Shown in pieces: positions 1 to 7,069 of a stretch of 37,943 nt of DNA. The notes beneath the pieces are model-generated. The model was not told the origin of the DNA. It ran no database searches and saw only the letters and a list, made by a program, of their open reading frames with translations. A program made the position numbers and the translations under genes. Every line of letters begins with the position of its first letter. The stretch's first letter is position 1. Source of the DNA: Hydrogenophaga sp. (lineage in GTDB: Bacteria > Pseudomonadota > Gammaproteobacteria > Burkholderiales > Burkholderiaceae_C); NCBI GenBank assembly GCA_018333605.1, contig JAGXSV010000019.1:1-37943 (forward strand), in the 5' to 3' direction.

Positions 1-154
1 GCGCGGCGATGTCTTTGTTCTGCAAGGCCTCAGCGGCCAGCAGCACGATGCGTGCACGCTGCACCAGTCTCACGCTGGTGAGCTTGGAGCGAGCCAGCCG
101 GGTCAACTCGGCTCGCTCTTCGTCGGTCAACACAATCTCGGGGGCAACTCGCAC
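1..154 (-). CDS. IS630-family transposase, N-terminal part (cut by window edge)
   Basis: The minus strand from a GTG at 154 reads into the left edge for 51 codons. The protein begins [20 protein letters not shown] and continues with [20 protein letters not shown] and ALQNKDIA. This is the conserved start of IS630-family transposases: a helix-turn-helix domain that binds the transposon ends, ahead of the DDE catalytic domain, which lies outside the window. No ATG is available in this frame, so GTG is the likely start. The element's right end should lie between 154 and about 245, where the neighbouring penicillin-binding protein reading frame begins. I could not mark the terminal inverted repeat. 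Family assignment is from remembered family sequence and is fairly secure; completeness cannot be judged. Confidence 0.75.
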   Translation of the reverse strand, partial: MRVAPEIVLTDEERAELTRLARSKLTSVRLVQRARIVLLAAEALQNKDIAA

Positions 155-244
155 TGGCTCTCTCCGTTTGCTCGTAGTAGAGCATTGGAAATGCACTCGT
201 AATATAAGTTCCATCAAGAATCAAACACTACACTAGATATCCAC

Positions 245-844
245 CGGCGGTGGGCTCGCCTTGGCTACCCCTTCGGCCATCTGGTGCCTTCGCTGGCCAC
301 GGCCCTGGGCAGCTCCGGGGACCGACCCGCCGCGCTGGCCGAGTTGATGGGCATCGTCGTCAACGGTGGTATCCGCCGTCCCACGCACCGCATTTCAGAC
401 TTGCATTTTGCGCAGGGCACGCCGTGGGAGACCGCACTGCGGCCCACACCAGTGGTGGGTGAGCGGGTCATGGCGCCCGAGGTGGCTCTGGCGTTGAAAA
501 AAGCTTTGTCGGAAGTGGTGGAGGCGGGCACGGCCCGGCGGCTCGCCGGCAGCTTCCAGTCTGCCTCGGGAGCAGACCTGTCGCCCGGTGGCAAGACCGG
601 CACCGGCGACAACCGCGTGGTGGTGAAAGGGCGCGGCGGCCTGGCCCTGAACCGCACGGCCACCTTCGTTTTTTACCTGGGACCAAGGCACTTCGGCAGC
701 GTGACCGCCTACGTGGTGGGACCGAACGCGGCTGACCACCGCTTCACCTCCGGCCTGCCGGTGCAGATCTTGCGCTCCATGGCGCCTGTGTTGATGCACC
801 ACCTCGATGCAGGGTCCGGGAGCGGTTGTCCACGCGAGCCTTGA
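245..844 (+). pseudogene. penicillin-binding protein, 3' fragment of transpeptidase domain
   Basis: The frame is open from about 245 and ends at TGA 842-844. It reads YPFGHLVPSLATALGSS, then AALAELMGIVVNGG, then GGKTGTGDNR and FVFYLGPRHFGSVTAYVVGP. GGKTGTGDNR holds the KTG triad of the penicillin-binding transpeptidase fold, and the downstream strands match the end of that domain. The SxxK nucleophile motif, SxN motif and any transglycosylase domain are absent, so only about the last third of the catalytic domain survives. A GTG at 284 could start a short product, but the similarity extends upstream of it, so this is a 5'-truncated gene. The IS630 element immediately to the left is the likely cause. 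Confidence 0.7.
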
Positions 845-1084
845 TGCGCCAAGGCACCCTCAAGTCAGCAATCCGTCCCAGCCCGCATGCGCTCCACCGA
901 GCCGTGTAACGCAGCGCAAGTGAATTCCTTCTTGCCAAAACACAAGGGCACGTCAAGAAATCCCGTCTTGAGCGCCGAATTGATCAAGGGCAGTGGACTG
1001 CCAGTGGCGGTACCGACAAAGTGCAGTTGCCGCCGAGCAAACGCCGAAACTGGCCCCCGAGCGATTCACGTTGTGGCGGTAGAT

Positions 1085-1117
1085 TGGCCCGCAGGTATTT
1101 CGGCAGCCTGCTATACT
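1085..1117 (+). promoter_or_regulatory. candidate sigma70 promoter of the cobalamin operon
   Basis: A good -10 hexamer TATACT lies at 1112-1117, about 7-10 bases before the predicted 5' edge of the cobalamin riboswitch, where a transcript should begin. The -35 is weak: TTGGCC at 1085-1090 is too far upstream for ideal spacing, so the promoter may be weak or use an extended element. It is called mainly from position. Confidence 0.4.
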
Positions 1118-1121
1118 CTGT

Positions 1122-1345
1122 TTCGTTGGTGCTCGCGGCGTGGTTCACATGCCGCAGTTCAACGGGAAGCAGGAGGGCGAGTCCACAAGGACGAACCTAA
1201 CCTGCGCTGCCCCCGCAACGGTAAGCAGACGAGAAGCCTGAATTGTTCAGGCGACTCAGCTTTCATCACGCAGCCACTGGACGACAACCGAGTCGTCTGG
1301 GAAGGCGATGGAGGTCGTTCTGTCAGCCCGGATACCGGCCAACAG
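1122..1345 (+). ncRNA. cobalamin (B12) riboswitch
   Basis: The conserved parts of the cobalamin riboswitch occur in order. They are TTGGTGCTCGC (1127-1137), GGGAAGCAGG (1164-1173), CTGCCCCCGCAACGGTAAGC (1207-1226), AGCCACTGG (1272-1280), CTGGGAAGGCG (1297-1307) and the B12 box AGCCCGGATACCGGCC (1325-1340). A self-complementary arm ACGAC...GTCGT at 1281-1296 sits between AGCCACTG and GGGAAGGC, as expected. The element lies 540 bases ahead of cbiA and should repress the whole plus-strand B12 operon when adenosylcobalamin is abundant. The match to the family is essentially complete. Confidence 0.93.
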
Positions 1346-1347
1346 GG

Positions 1348-1425
1348 TGGTGGTGCGTCTGGCAACAGGTGTGCTGCCGTGACGCTCAAGCACCGTCGGG
1401 GAAGGCGGTGAGAGCCCGTGATCCG
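1348..1425 (+). ncRNA. second, shortened cobalamin-riboswitch-like element in tandem
   Basis: Directly after the first riboswitch a second, shorter set of the same motifs can be read. GGTGCG is followed by GGCAACAGGTG, CTGCC, AAGCACCG, CGGGGAAGGCG and a B12-box-like AGCCCGTGATCCGG. GGGAAGGCG is identical to the first copy, and the B12-box-like part aligns with two gaps and one mismatch. The central CCCCGCAAC core is missing, so it is either a decayed duplicate or part of the first element's expression platform. Confidence 0.45.
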
Positions 1426-1440
1426 GTCTGCTTCCTTCGC

Positions 1441-1884
1441 ATGAAATTTCGCAACCTGCGCGTTCCCCGATGGGACGCCACTGGCTTGATGGCTTGTCTT
1501 TCGCACGCCCGGCCTCCGCAATTTTTCTCACTGGCGGGTACTGCGGCGACCGCCACGATGGCGAACCCCTGGTCGAATGCCCTGTCCAGTGGCGTTGTGG
1601 CATCCGTATCCAATGCCGCTGACGTTGCGGGGCGTTCGATGGGACAAGTGCTCCGGGGCGCCTTCATGCGTCTTGAGACCGTTGCCTTAGACAACTCAAT
1701 TAACGAGCATCCACCGCCGTGTCTTTGGAGTCGGCGGTTATACGTCCGGCGCGCCGTAGAAGGAGATACGCCGAGGGGCCTGTGCCTGAACAGTGTGGGT
1801 GGAAAGCTCGACGAAACCACTACCGGCCATAACCTGCCGGGACGAGTGGCTTGCGTGACGCTCAACGCAGAGTCTCAACAGTGA
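1441..1884 (+). CDS. uncharacterised ORF in the cobalamin leader, overlapping cbiA start
   Basis: A 147-codon ORF starts at ATG 1441, about 16 bases after the second riboswitch-like element. It ends at TGA 1882-1884, overlapping a GTG at 1881 that is in frame with cbiA (GTGA overlap, like other junctions here). The protein starts MKFRNLRVPRWDATGLMACL. It has no recognisable domain, no convincing signal peptide and an irregular composition (several Cys, Pro-Pro runs, HARPPQ). I do not recognise it. Position and overlap are the only support. It may equally be chance reading through a long untranslated leader or the debris of a lost gene. A 12-base direct repeat, CGTGACGCTCAA, occurs at 1378 and 1854. 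Confidence 0.25.
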   Translation: MKFRNLRVPRWDATGLMACLSHARPPQFFSLAGTAATATMANPWSNALSSGVVASVSNAADVAGRSMGQVLRGAFMRLETVALDNSINEHPPPCLWSRRLYVRRAVEGDTPRGLCLNSVGGKLDETTTGHNLPGRVACVTLNAESQQ

Positions 1885-1889
1885 TCACC

Positions 1890-3224
1890 ATGTGCCCCGC
1901 CATTCTCGTGGCTGCCCCGGCGTCCGGTCAGGGCAAGACCACGGTCACCACCGCGTTGGCGCGTCTTCACGCGCGCGCTGGGCGAAAGGTACGGGCGTTC
2001 AAATGCGGACCTGACTTCTTGGATCCGATGTGGCTCGCGCTGGCAACGGGCCACCCGGTGCACAACTTGGATCTGTGGATGACAGGTGAGCTCGACATCC
2101 GCGCGCGCCTACACGTCGCTGCGCAAGAGGCCGACTTGATCATCGTTGAGGGGGGCATGGGCCTGTTTGATGGCGAACCGAGTGCGGCGGATCTGGCGCG
2201 GCGCTTCGGCCTGCATGTGCTGGCTGTGATCGATGCATCGGCCATGGCGGGCACCTTCGGAGCGCTGGCCTTTGGTCTGCAGCACTTCCGCCCGGGCCTG
2301 CCTTGGGCCGGAGTTCTGGCTAACCGCGTGGCCAGCGGACGGCACGCACAGATGTTGCAAGATGCTCTGCCTTCGCAAGACGGAGAGGCGGCTTCGCGTT
2401 GGTTGGGTGCGGTGATGCGCAACCCTGCGTTCGCCTTGCCCGAACGCCACCTGGGGCTGACAGTGGCGAGCGAGTTGCTCGATGCAATGGCCCGGCTCGA
2501 TGCCGCTGCCGACGCCTTGCTTAGCACGCCGCTGGGCAAGCTGGACTCGGCCGATCTTGCGCGTTGGTCGGTCAGCTTTGACGCCCCTACCGAGCGCCCT
2601 TCGATAGCGCCCCTGTTGGCCGGAAAGACGGTGGCGGTGGCGCGTGATGCTGCGTTCTGCTTCATCTACGCTGCCAACCTGGACACCTTGCTCGCGTTGG
2701 GTGCGCAGGTGGTGTTTTTCTCGCCACTGGCCAACGATCCCGTGCCCACATGCGATGCAATCTGGTTGCCCGGTGGCTACCCCGAGCTGCACGCAGAAAC
2801 TTTGTCGATCAGCGACACAACCCGCGACAGTCTGGTGGTCCATGTCAACACGGGACGCCCGGTCTGGGCCGAGTGCGGCGGAATGATGGTGCTGTTCGAC
2901 GCAATAGTGGACTTGGAGGGGCGCAGCCATGTGTCGTGGGGTCTGTTCCCGGGTGTGGTGCGAATGCAGCCACGACTTGCCGCGCTGGGACCACAGAAGC
3001 TGGAACTGGCGACAGGCGAACTGCGAGGACACACCTTCCACTATTCAGTCTGCGAAACAGCTCTGGAGCCGGTGCTACATACGGCCTCCGCGCGTGGTGG
3101 TGCAAAGTGCGCTGGCGAGGCGGTGTACCAACGAGGTGCCTTGCGAGCCAGTTATTTCCACGCCTGGATGGCGTCCAGTCCAACGGCCGCAGCGGCGCTT
3201 TTTCTGCCGGAGGTGTTGGCATGA
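1890..3224 (+). CDS. cbiA: cobyrinate a,c-diamide synthase
   Basis: Catalyses the ATP- and glutamine-dependent amidation of the a and c side chains of (cobalt) cobyrinate in corrin synthesis. The N-terminal half carries the P-loop APASGQGKTTVTTAL and KCGPDFLDP followed by EGGMGLFDG. This is the dethiobiotin-synthetase-like ATPase part. The C-terminal half is a class I glutaminase-like domain with LPGGYPELHAE and the nucleophile region VWAECGGMM. About 444 residues from ATG 1890 is the usual CbiA length. The frame is open further upstream (GTG 1881, start-like codon at 1851), but homology begins at MCPAILVAAPASG. It is the first recognisable gene after the riboswitch. Its TGA overlaps the ATG of the next small ORF. 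The name cbiA is used because the pathway here is the cobalt-early type. Confidence 0.93.
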   Translation: MCPAILVAAPASGQGKTTVTTALARLHARAGRKVRAFKCGPDFLDPMWLALATGHPVHNLDLWMTGELDIRARLHVAAQEADLIIVEGGMGLFDGEPSAADLARRFGLHVLAVIDASAMAGTFGALAFGLQHFRPGLPWAGVLANRVASGRHAQMLQDALPSQDGEAASRWLGAVMRNPAFALPERHLGLTVASELLDAMARLDAAADALLSTPLGKLDSADLARWSVSFDAPTERPSIAPLLAGKTVAVARDAAFCFIYAANLDTLLALGAQVVFFSPLANDPVPTCDAIWLPGGYPELHAETLSISDTTRDSLVVHVNTGRPVWAECGGMMVLFDAIVDLEGRSHVSWGLFPGVVRMQPRLAALGPQKLELATGELRGHTFHYSVCETALEPVLHTASARGGAKCAGEAVYQRGALRASYFHAWMASSPTAAAALFLPEVLA

Positions 3225-3514
3225 ACCAGGACCAGTTGAGCACCCGCTGTCTGCCGCAAGAGGCCATAGAGTATCCGTGCGCATTGGGCATCAAAGTGGG
3301 GGCCCCGGAGCTTAGGTCGCCTGTCCGCGTGCGGAGCACGTTCCGAGAGCTCGGTCACATACCTGTGATGCACGACGCGCAGAACATAAGGAGGTTCTTC
3401 GTGGACGGGGCTGGCTCACGCACAGGTTGTCAAAGCGTTCGCAAAGTGCGTACGCAGCACGTATTTGTGATCCTGACAGAGTCGTCGAGGATTCAAACAG
3501 GAGATGAAGCATGA
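3221..3514 (+). CDS. small uncharacterised ORF between cbiA and cbiF (97 aa)
   Basis: The ORF begins at ATG 3221, overlapping the cbiA stop by 4 bases (ATGA), and ends at TGA 3512-3514, overlapping the cbiF ATG by 4 bases. That is exactly the junction style of the rest of the operon. The protein starts MNQDQLSTRCLPQEAIEYPC; it is basic, has Cys at three places and no recognisable domain or membrane segment. Third-position GC looks lower than in the neighbours, and the rare codon AGG is used several times. cbiF has its own strong ribosome site AGGAG (3499-3503), so it does not need coupling. Either a small operon gene of unknown role or a spacer open by chance. Confidence 0.35.
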   Translation: MNQDQLSTRCLPQEAIEYPCALGIKVGAPELRSPVRVRSTFRELGHIPVMHDAQNIRRFFVDGAGSRTGCQSVRKVRTQHVFVILTESSRIQTGDEA

Positions 3515-4323
3515 CGTCGGGCACGGTCTGGTTCGTTGGCGCTGGTCCTGGCGATCCGGAGTTGATCACGGTCAAGGGTCGTGGCTTGATTGAGCGAGCC
3601 GGCGCGATCTTGTTTGCGGGTTCGCTCGTCAGCGAAGCCGCCCTGCGCTGGGCCTCAGCAGGCTGCGCGATTGCCGACAGCAAGAACATGACCCTGGAGC
3701 AGATGTCTGCTTGGCTCATCGAGCATGCCGCCCGCTGCGATACGGTGGTGCGGCTACAGACCGGCGATCCTGGCCTTTACGGCGCGCTGATTGAGCTGGT
3801 GCAGCCGCTGGACGCGGCGGACGTCGCCATCCAGGTGGTACCGGGTGTTTCGTCGGCAATGGCCAGCGCGGCAGCAGCAGTGGAGAGCCTGACCCTGCCC
3901 GAAGTCACGCAGACCGTGATCTTCACCCGCGTCGAGGGACGAACCCCCATGCCCGAGGGCGAGTCGCTGCGTGAGCTGGCTGCGCACCACAGCACGCTGT
4001 GCATCTTCCTGAGCATCACCTTGCTGGGCAAGGTGTCGGCCGAGTTGCTGGCGGCGGGCTGGTCGCCCGACGCGCCGGTGGTGGTGGTGCACAAGGCCAG
4101 CTGGCCGGGCGAGGAAAAGATCGTGCGCGGCACGGTCGCCACTATTCAGGCCCTGTGCCGCGACGCCAGAATCGCCAGCCAGTCCATGGTGATCGCCAGC
4201 CCCACGCTGGGCGCGCGCCAATGGACCACCCTGGCGAAATCCAAGCTGTACGACGCCAGTTTCACCCACCGTTTCCGGCGCGCCAGCGTGCCCGCTTCAA
4301 CCCTCACATCGGACGCTCCATGA
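3511..4323 (+). CDS. cbiF: cobalt-precorrin-4 C11-methyltransferase
   Basis: Transfers a methyl group from S-adenosylmethionine to C11 of (cobalt-)precorrin-4. The 270-residue protein shows the tetrapyrrole methylase fold: VGAGPGDPELITVKG near residue 8, RLQTGDPGLYGALIEL in the middle and VVPGVSSAMASAAAA after it. The pattern QTGDPGLYG with VEGRTPMPEGE is characteristic of CbiF/CobM rather than other corrin methylases. ATG 3511 is preceded by AGGAG at 3499-3503. The stop overlaps the start of cbiX by 4 bases. Length matches the family, and no defect is visible. Confidence 0.93.
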   Translation: MTSGTVWFVGAGPGDPELITVKGRGLIERAGAILFAGSLVSEAALRWASAGCAIADSKNMTLEQMSAWLIEHAARCDTVVRLQTGDPGLYGALIELVQPLDAADVAIQVVPGVSSAMASAAAAVESLTLPEVTQTVIFTRVEGRTPMPEGESLRELAAHHSTLCIFLSITLLGKVSAELLAAGWSPDAPVVVVHKASWPGEEKIVRGTVATIQALCRDARIASQSMVIASPTLGARQWTTLAKSKLYDASFTHRFRRASVPASTLTSDAP

Positions 4324-5207
4324 ACACCGAATCCATTCTGCTGGTGGGCCACGGCTCGCGCGAAGCCTCGGGCAACGACGAGATCTTTTCCTTCGCCGAA
4401 CAGTGGCGCCAGCGCCAGCCGGGCTGGCGCATCGAGGTCTGCTTCATCGAGTTTTCCGAGATCACCATGAGCGAGGGCCTGAAGCGCGCCGCCACCGGCG
4501 CCAGCCGCGTGATGGTGGTGCCACTGATCTTGAACGCGGCGGGCCACGTGAAGATGGACATTCCGCAGGCCATCGATGGCGCCCGCCTCCAGTTCCCGTT
4601 GGTGCAGTTCCTGTATGCGCCGCACTTGAGTGCCTGCGACCCGATCCTGGCCATCCTGCGCCGCCGCCTCAAGGGCGCGATGCAGGCGCTCGACATGCCC
4701 GACCCCAGCACCACCGGCGTGGTGCTGCTGGGGCGCGGTTCGTCGGACCGGCAGGCCAACGGCGACATGGCCAAGATGGCGCGCTGGTTGCTGGAGGAAA
4801 CCGACCACGATCTGGTGGACCTCGCCTTCACCGGCATCACTCACCCGCGCTTGGAAAAGACGGTTCAGCGCCAGAGCATGCTCGGCATGAAGCAGGTGGT
4901 GGTGCTGCCGTACTACCTGTTCAACGGCACGCTGGTGGAGCGCATCACCCGTCAGGTCGAGCACTTGAAGGCTCAGTACCCGACGCTGCGTTTCGCCTCC
5001 ACCAAATACTTTGGGTTCGAGAAGGAAATTGTCGAGTTGTTGGAGCAGCGCGTAAACGACATGCGGCGCAACGCGCCGGTTGCGCTGATGCCTTGCGACG
5101 GCTGCAAATACCGCAGCTTTGCCGAGGAACACGGCATGGGAGGTCACCACCACGACGACGCGTTGCCGCACAGTCACGACCACACGCACGACCATGCTGA
5201 CGCATGA
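4320..5207 (+). CDS. cbiX: sirohydrochlorin cobaltochelatase, two-domain CbiX with MXCXXC and His-rich tail
   Basis: Inserts cobalt into sirohydrochlorin, the step that commits the pathway to cobalt-early corrin synthesis. The 295-residue protein has two CbiX domains. The first keeps both catalytic histidines, His11 in VGHGSRE and His76 in AAGHVKMD. The second (from about 135, VVLLGRGSSD) has Arg where the first His should be and YYLFNGT at the second site, so only the N-terminal domain looks catalytic. The C-terminus has MPCDGCKYR, the MXCXXC motif known to bind a [4Fe-4S] cluster in Bacillus megaterium CbiX, then a His/Asp-rich metal-binding tail. The start overlaps cbiF by 4 bases. The His-rich tail continues in the next frame into the start of cbiC (see findings). 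Confidence 0.92.
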   Translation: MNTESILLVGHGSREASGNDEIFSFAEQWRQRQPGWRIEVCFIEFSEITMSEGLKRAATGASRVMVVPLILNAAGHVKMDIPQAIDGARLQFPLVQFLYAPHLSACDPILAILRRRLKGAMQALDMPDPSTTGVVLLGRGSSDRQANGDMAKMARWLLEETDHDLVDLAFTGITHPRLEKTVQRQSMLGMKQVVVLPYYLFNGTLVERITRQVEHLKAQYPTLRFASTKYFGFEKEIVELLEQRVNDMRRNAPVALMPCDGCKYRSFAEEHGMGGHHHDDALPHSHDHTHDHADA

Positions 5208-5275
5208 ACACCCCCACGCACCTGTACACGCGCATGAGTACGACCATGCCCATGGCCACAAGCGCCCCCATGACC

Positions 5276-5959
5276 ATGCCAACGCCTGAGACGGCCAACG
5301 TCATCACCGAGCAGCTCACTGCAGCGGGTCGCGCCATCGAGCACGACTCGTTTGCCGTGATCGACCGCGAGGTGCTTTCTCACCCCTACATGCCCGAACA
5401 GTGGCCCATCGTGCGCCGCATGATCCACGCCAATGCCGATTTCGACTTCAACGGCCTGACCGATTTCCATCCCCAGGCGGTGGAGCGGGGGGTGACCTCG
5501 ATCTTGTCTCGCGCAACCCGTGTGGTGGCGGATGTGGAGATGATCTGTGTCGGCCTGTCGGCGCCGCGCCTGGGGCACTTCGGCATGAGCACGCACCAGT
5601 TCATCTCCGACCCGGACGTGATCGAGCAGGCCAAGGCCGAAGGCACCACCCGCGCGGTGCAAGCCATGCGCAAGGCACACCGACTGGGCCTGATCGACGG
5701 TGCCATCGTCGGCATCGGCAACGCGCCCACGGCGCTGATCGAGATCGTGCGCCTGATCCATGAAGAGGGTGCGCGCCCTGCTCTGGTGGTGGGCATGCCG
5801 GTGGGTTTCGTGTCGGCGGCAGAGTCCAAGGATCTGATGGCGCTGGAGACCGATGTGCCATGGATCGTGATCCGTGGCCGCAAGGGCGGCTCCACCCTGG
5901 TGGTTGCCGCGATCCACGCGCTGCTGGGCCTGGCCGAAGCCAGGGAACTGGCCGCATGA
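5276..5959 (+). CDS. cbiC: cobalt-precorrin-8 methylmutase
   Basis: Moves the C11 methyl group to C12, giving (cobalt) hydrogenobyrinate/cobyrinate. The sequence contains IEHDSFAVIDREV, SPYM-like HPYMPEQWPIVRRMIH, STHQFISDPDV, GNAPTALIEIVRL, VVGMPVGFVSAAESK and WIVIRGRKGGST, all CbiC/CobH landmarks. I place the start at ATG 5276 (MPTPETANVITEQL), because the 24 codons upstream from ATG 5204 are a frame-shadow of the His-rich cbiX tail and have no methylmutase character. ATG 5204 would give a 251-residue protein with a 4-base overlap with cbiX and remains the alternative. From 5276 the protein is 227 residues. The stop overlaps the cbiD start. Confidence 0.9.
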   Translation: MPTPETANVITEQLTAAGRAIEHDSFAVIDREVLSHPYMPEQWPIVRRMIHANADFDFNGLTDFHPQAVERGVTSILSRATRVVADVEMICVGLSAPRLGHFGMSTHQFISDPDVIEQAKAEGTTRAVQAMRKAHRLGLIDGAIVGIGNAPTALIEIVRLIHEEGARPALVVGMPVGFVSAAESKDLMALETDVPWIVIRGRKGGSTLVVAAIHALLGLAEARELAA

Positions 5960-7068
5960 TGAAAAAAGACGCGCCCCGCGGCACGCGCACCGGTTTCACG
6001 ACCGGTGCGTGTTCCGCTGCGGCGGCGCGCGCGGCCGCCATCGGCCTGATCACGGGAGAGGTGCCCGGCGAGGTCGAGTGCCTGCTGCCCAACGGCGACG
6101 TGGTGCGCTTCGCCGTGCAGGACGGCCGGGTGGACGGCAGCGGCACCCAATGCACCGCCCACGCCATGGTGATCAAGGACGCGGGCGACGACCCGGACTG
6201 CACCGACAAGGCCCACCTCACCGCCGACCTGCACCTGCTGCCCGGGCAGCCGGGTCAGGTCGTGCTGGCGGGCGGTGTCGGCGTCGGCACGGTCACCATG
6301 CCCGGCCTCGGCTTGGCGGTGGGCGGCCCGGCCATCAACCCGGTGCCGCGCCGCAACATCGAGGCCAATGTTCGCCTGGTGGGGCAGGGCCTGCTGGACG
6401 AGATGGGCCTGGAGGTGCGTATCTCGGTGCCGCAGGGCGAAGAGATGGCCAAGAAGACGCTGAACGCGCGCCTGGGCATCCTGGGCGGCATCTCCATCCT
6501 GGGCACCACCGGCATCGTCAAGCCGTATTCCACCGCCGCCTACCGCGCCAGCGTGGTGCAGGGCGTGCAGGTGGCGGGCACGCTGGGCCACGGCGTGGTG
6601 GTGCTGACCACCGGCGGGCGCACCGAAAAATTTGTGATGGAAGAAATGCCCGAACTGCCCGAGCCGGCGTTCGTGCAGATGGGCGATTTCTTGCGTTACG
6701 CCATGGGCGCGGCGGTGAAGGCCGGGCTAAAGAAGGTAATCATAGGTGGCATGGTCGGCAAGCTGACCAAGATCGCCCAGGGTGAAACCATCACCCACGC
6801 GGGCCGCGCCGAGGTGGACACCGGCCTGCTGGCCGATCTGGCCGCTCGCGTGGGAGCGCCTCCCGAGGTGTGCGAGGCCATTCGCGGTAACGAGACGGCG
6901 CGCTACGCTGGCGAGCGCATGGACGCGCTGGGCCTTGGCAGCGCGTTCCACACCGCGCTGGCGCAGAAGGTCATCCAGACCCTGCGCACGCGCTACCCCG
7001 ATCAATTTGAATTGCAGGTGCTGGTCTGCGACTTTGACGGTCGCAAGATTGCGCAGGCGGAAGGCTGA
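5956..7068 (+). CDS. cbiD: cobalt-precorrin-5B (C1)-methyltransferase
   Basis: Methylates C1 in the anaerobic corrin route and is diagnostic of that route, since the aerobic pathway uses CobF instead. The 370-residue protein begins MMKKDAPRGTRTGFTTGACS, where TGFTTGACSAAAA is the CbiD signature. It is followed by TCTxH-like QCTAHAMVIKDAGDDPD, GVGTVTMPGLGL, PVPRRNIEANVRL, GGISILGTTGIVKPYS, and GGMVGKLTKIAQG near the end. Two adjacent ATGs (5956 and 5959) can start it; 5956 gives the usual 4-base overlap with cbiC. The stop TGA at 7066-7068 lies one base before the next ATG. Full length, no defects seen. Confidence 0.95.
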   Translation: MMKKDAPRGTRTGFTTGACSAAAARAAAIGLITGEVPGEVECLLPNGDVVRFAVQDGRVDGSGTQCTAHAMVIKDAGDDPDCTDKAHLTADLHLLPGQPGQVVLAGGVGVGTVTMPGLGLAVGGPAINPVPRRNIEANVRLVGQGLLDEMGLEVRISVPQGEEMAKKTLNARLGILGGISILGTTGIVKPYSTAAYRASVVQGVQVAGTLGHGVVVLTTGGRTEKFVMEEMPELPEPAFVQMGDFLRYAMGAAVKAGLKKVIIGGMVGKLTKIAQGETITHAGRAEVDTGLLADLAARVGAPPEVCEAIRGNETARYAGERMDALGLGSAFHTALAQKVIQTLRTRYPDQFELQVLVCDFDGRKIAQAEG

Positions 7069-7069
7069 C

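Noticed and set aside
1713-1738. Hairpin ACCGCCG...CGGCGGT in the cbiA leader as a terminator
   Set aside because: A good 7-base stem but followed by ATACG rather than a T-run, so not called as an intrinsic terminator; could be part of leader folding.
5204-5275. N-terminal 24 codons of the longest cbiC frame
   Set aside because: They are the shifted reading of the His-rich cbiX tail and do not resemble methylmutase; ATG 5276 is preferred.
4146-5282. 378-codon minus-strand ORF opposite cbiX
   Set aside because: Antisense shadow of cbiF/cbiX; the His/Ala/Gln-rich composition comes from codon bias of the real gene.
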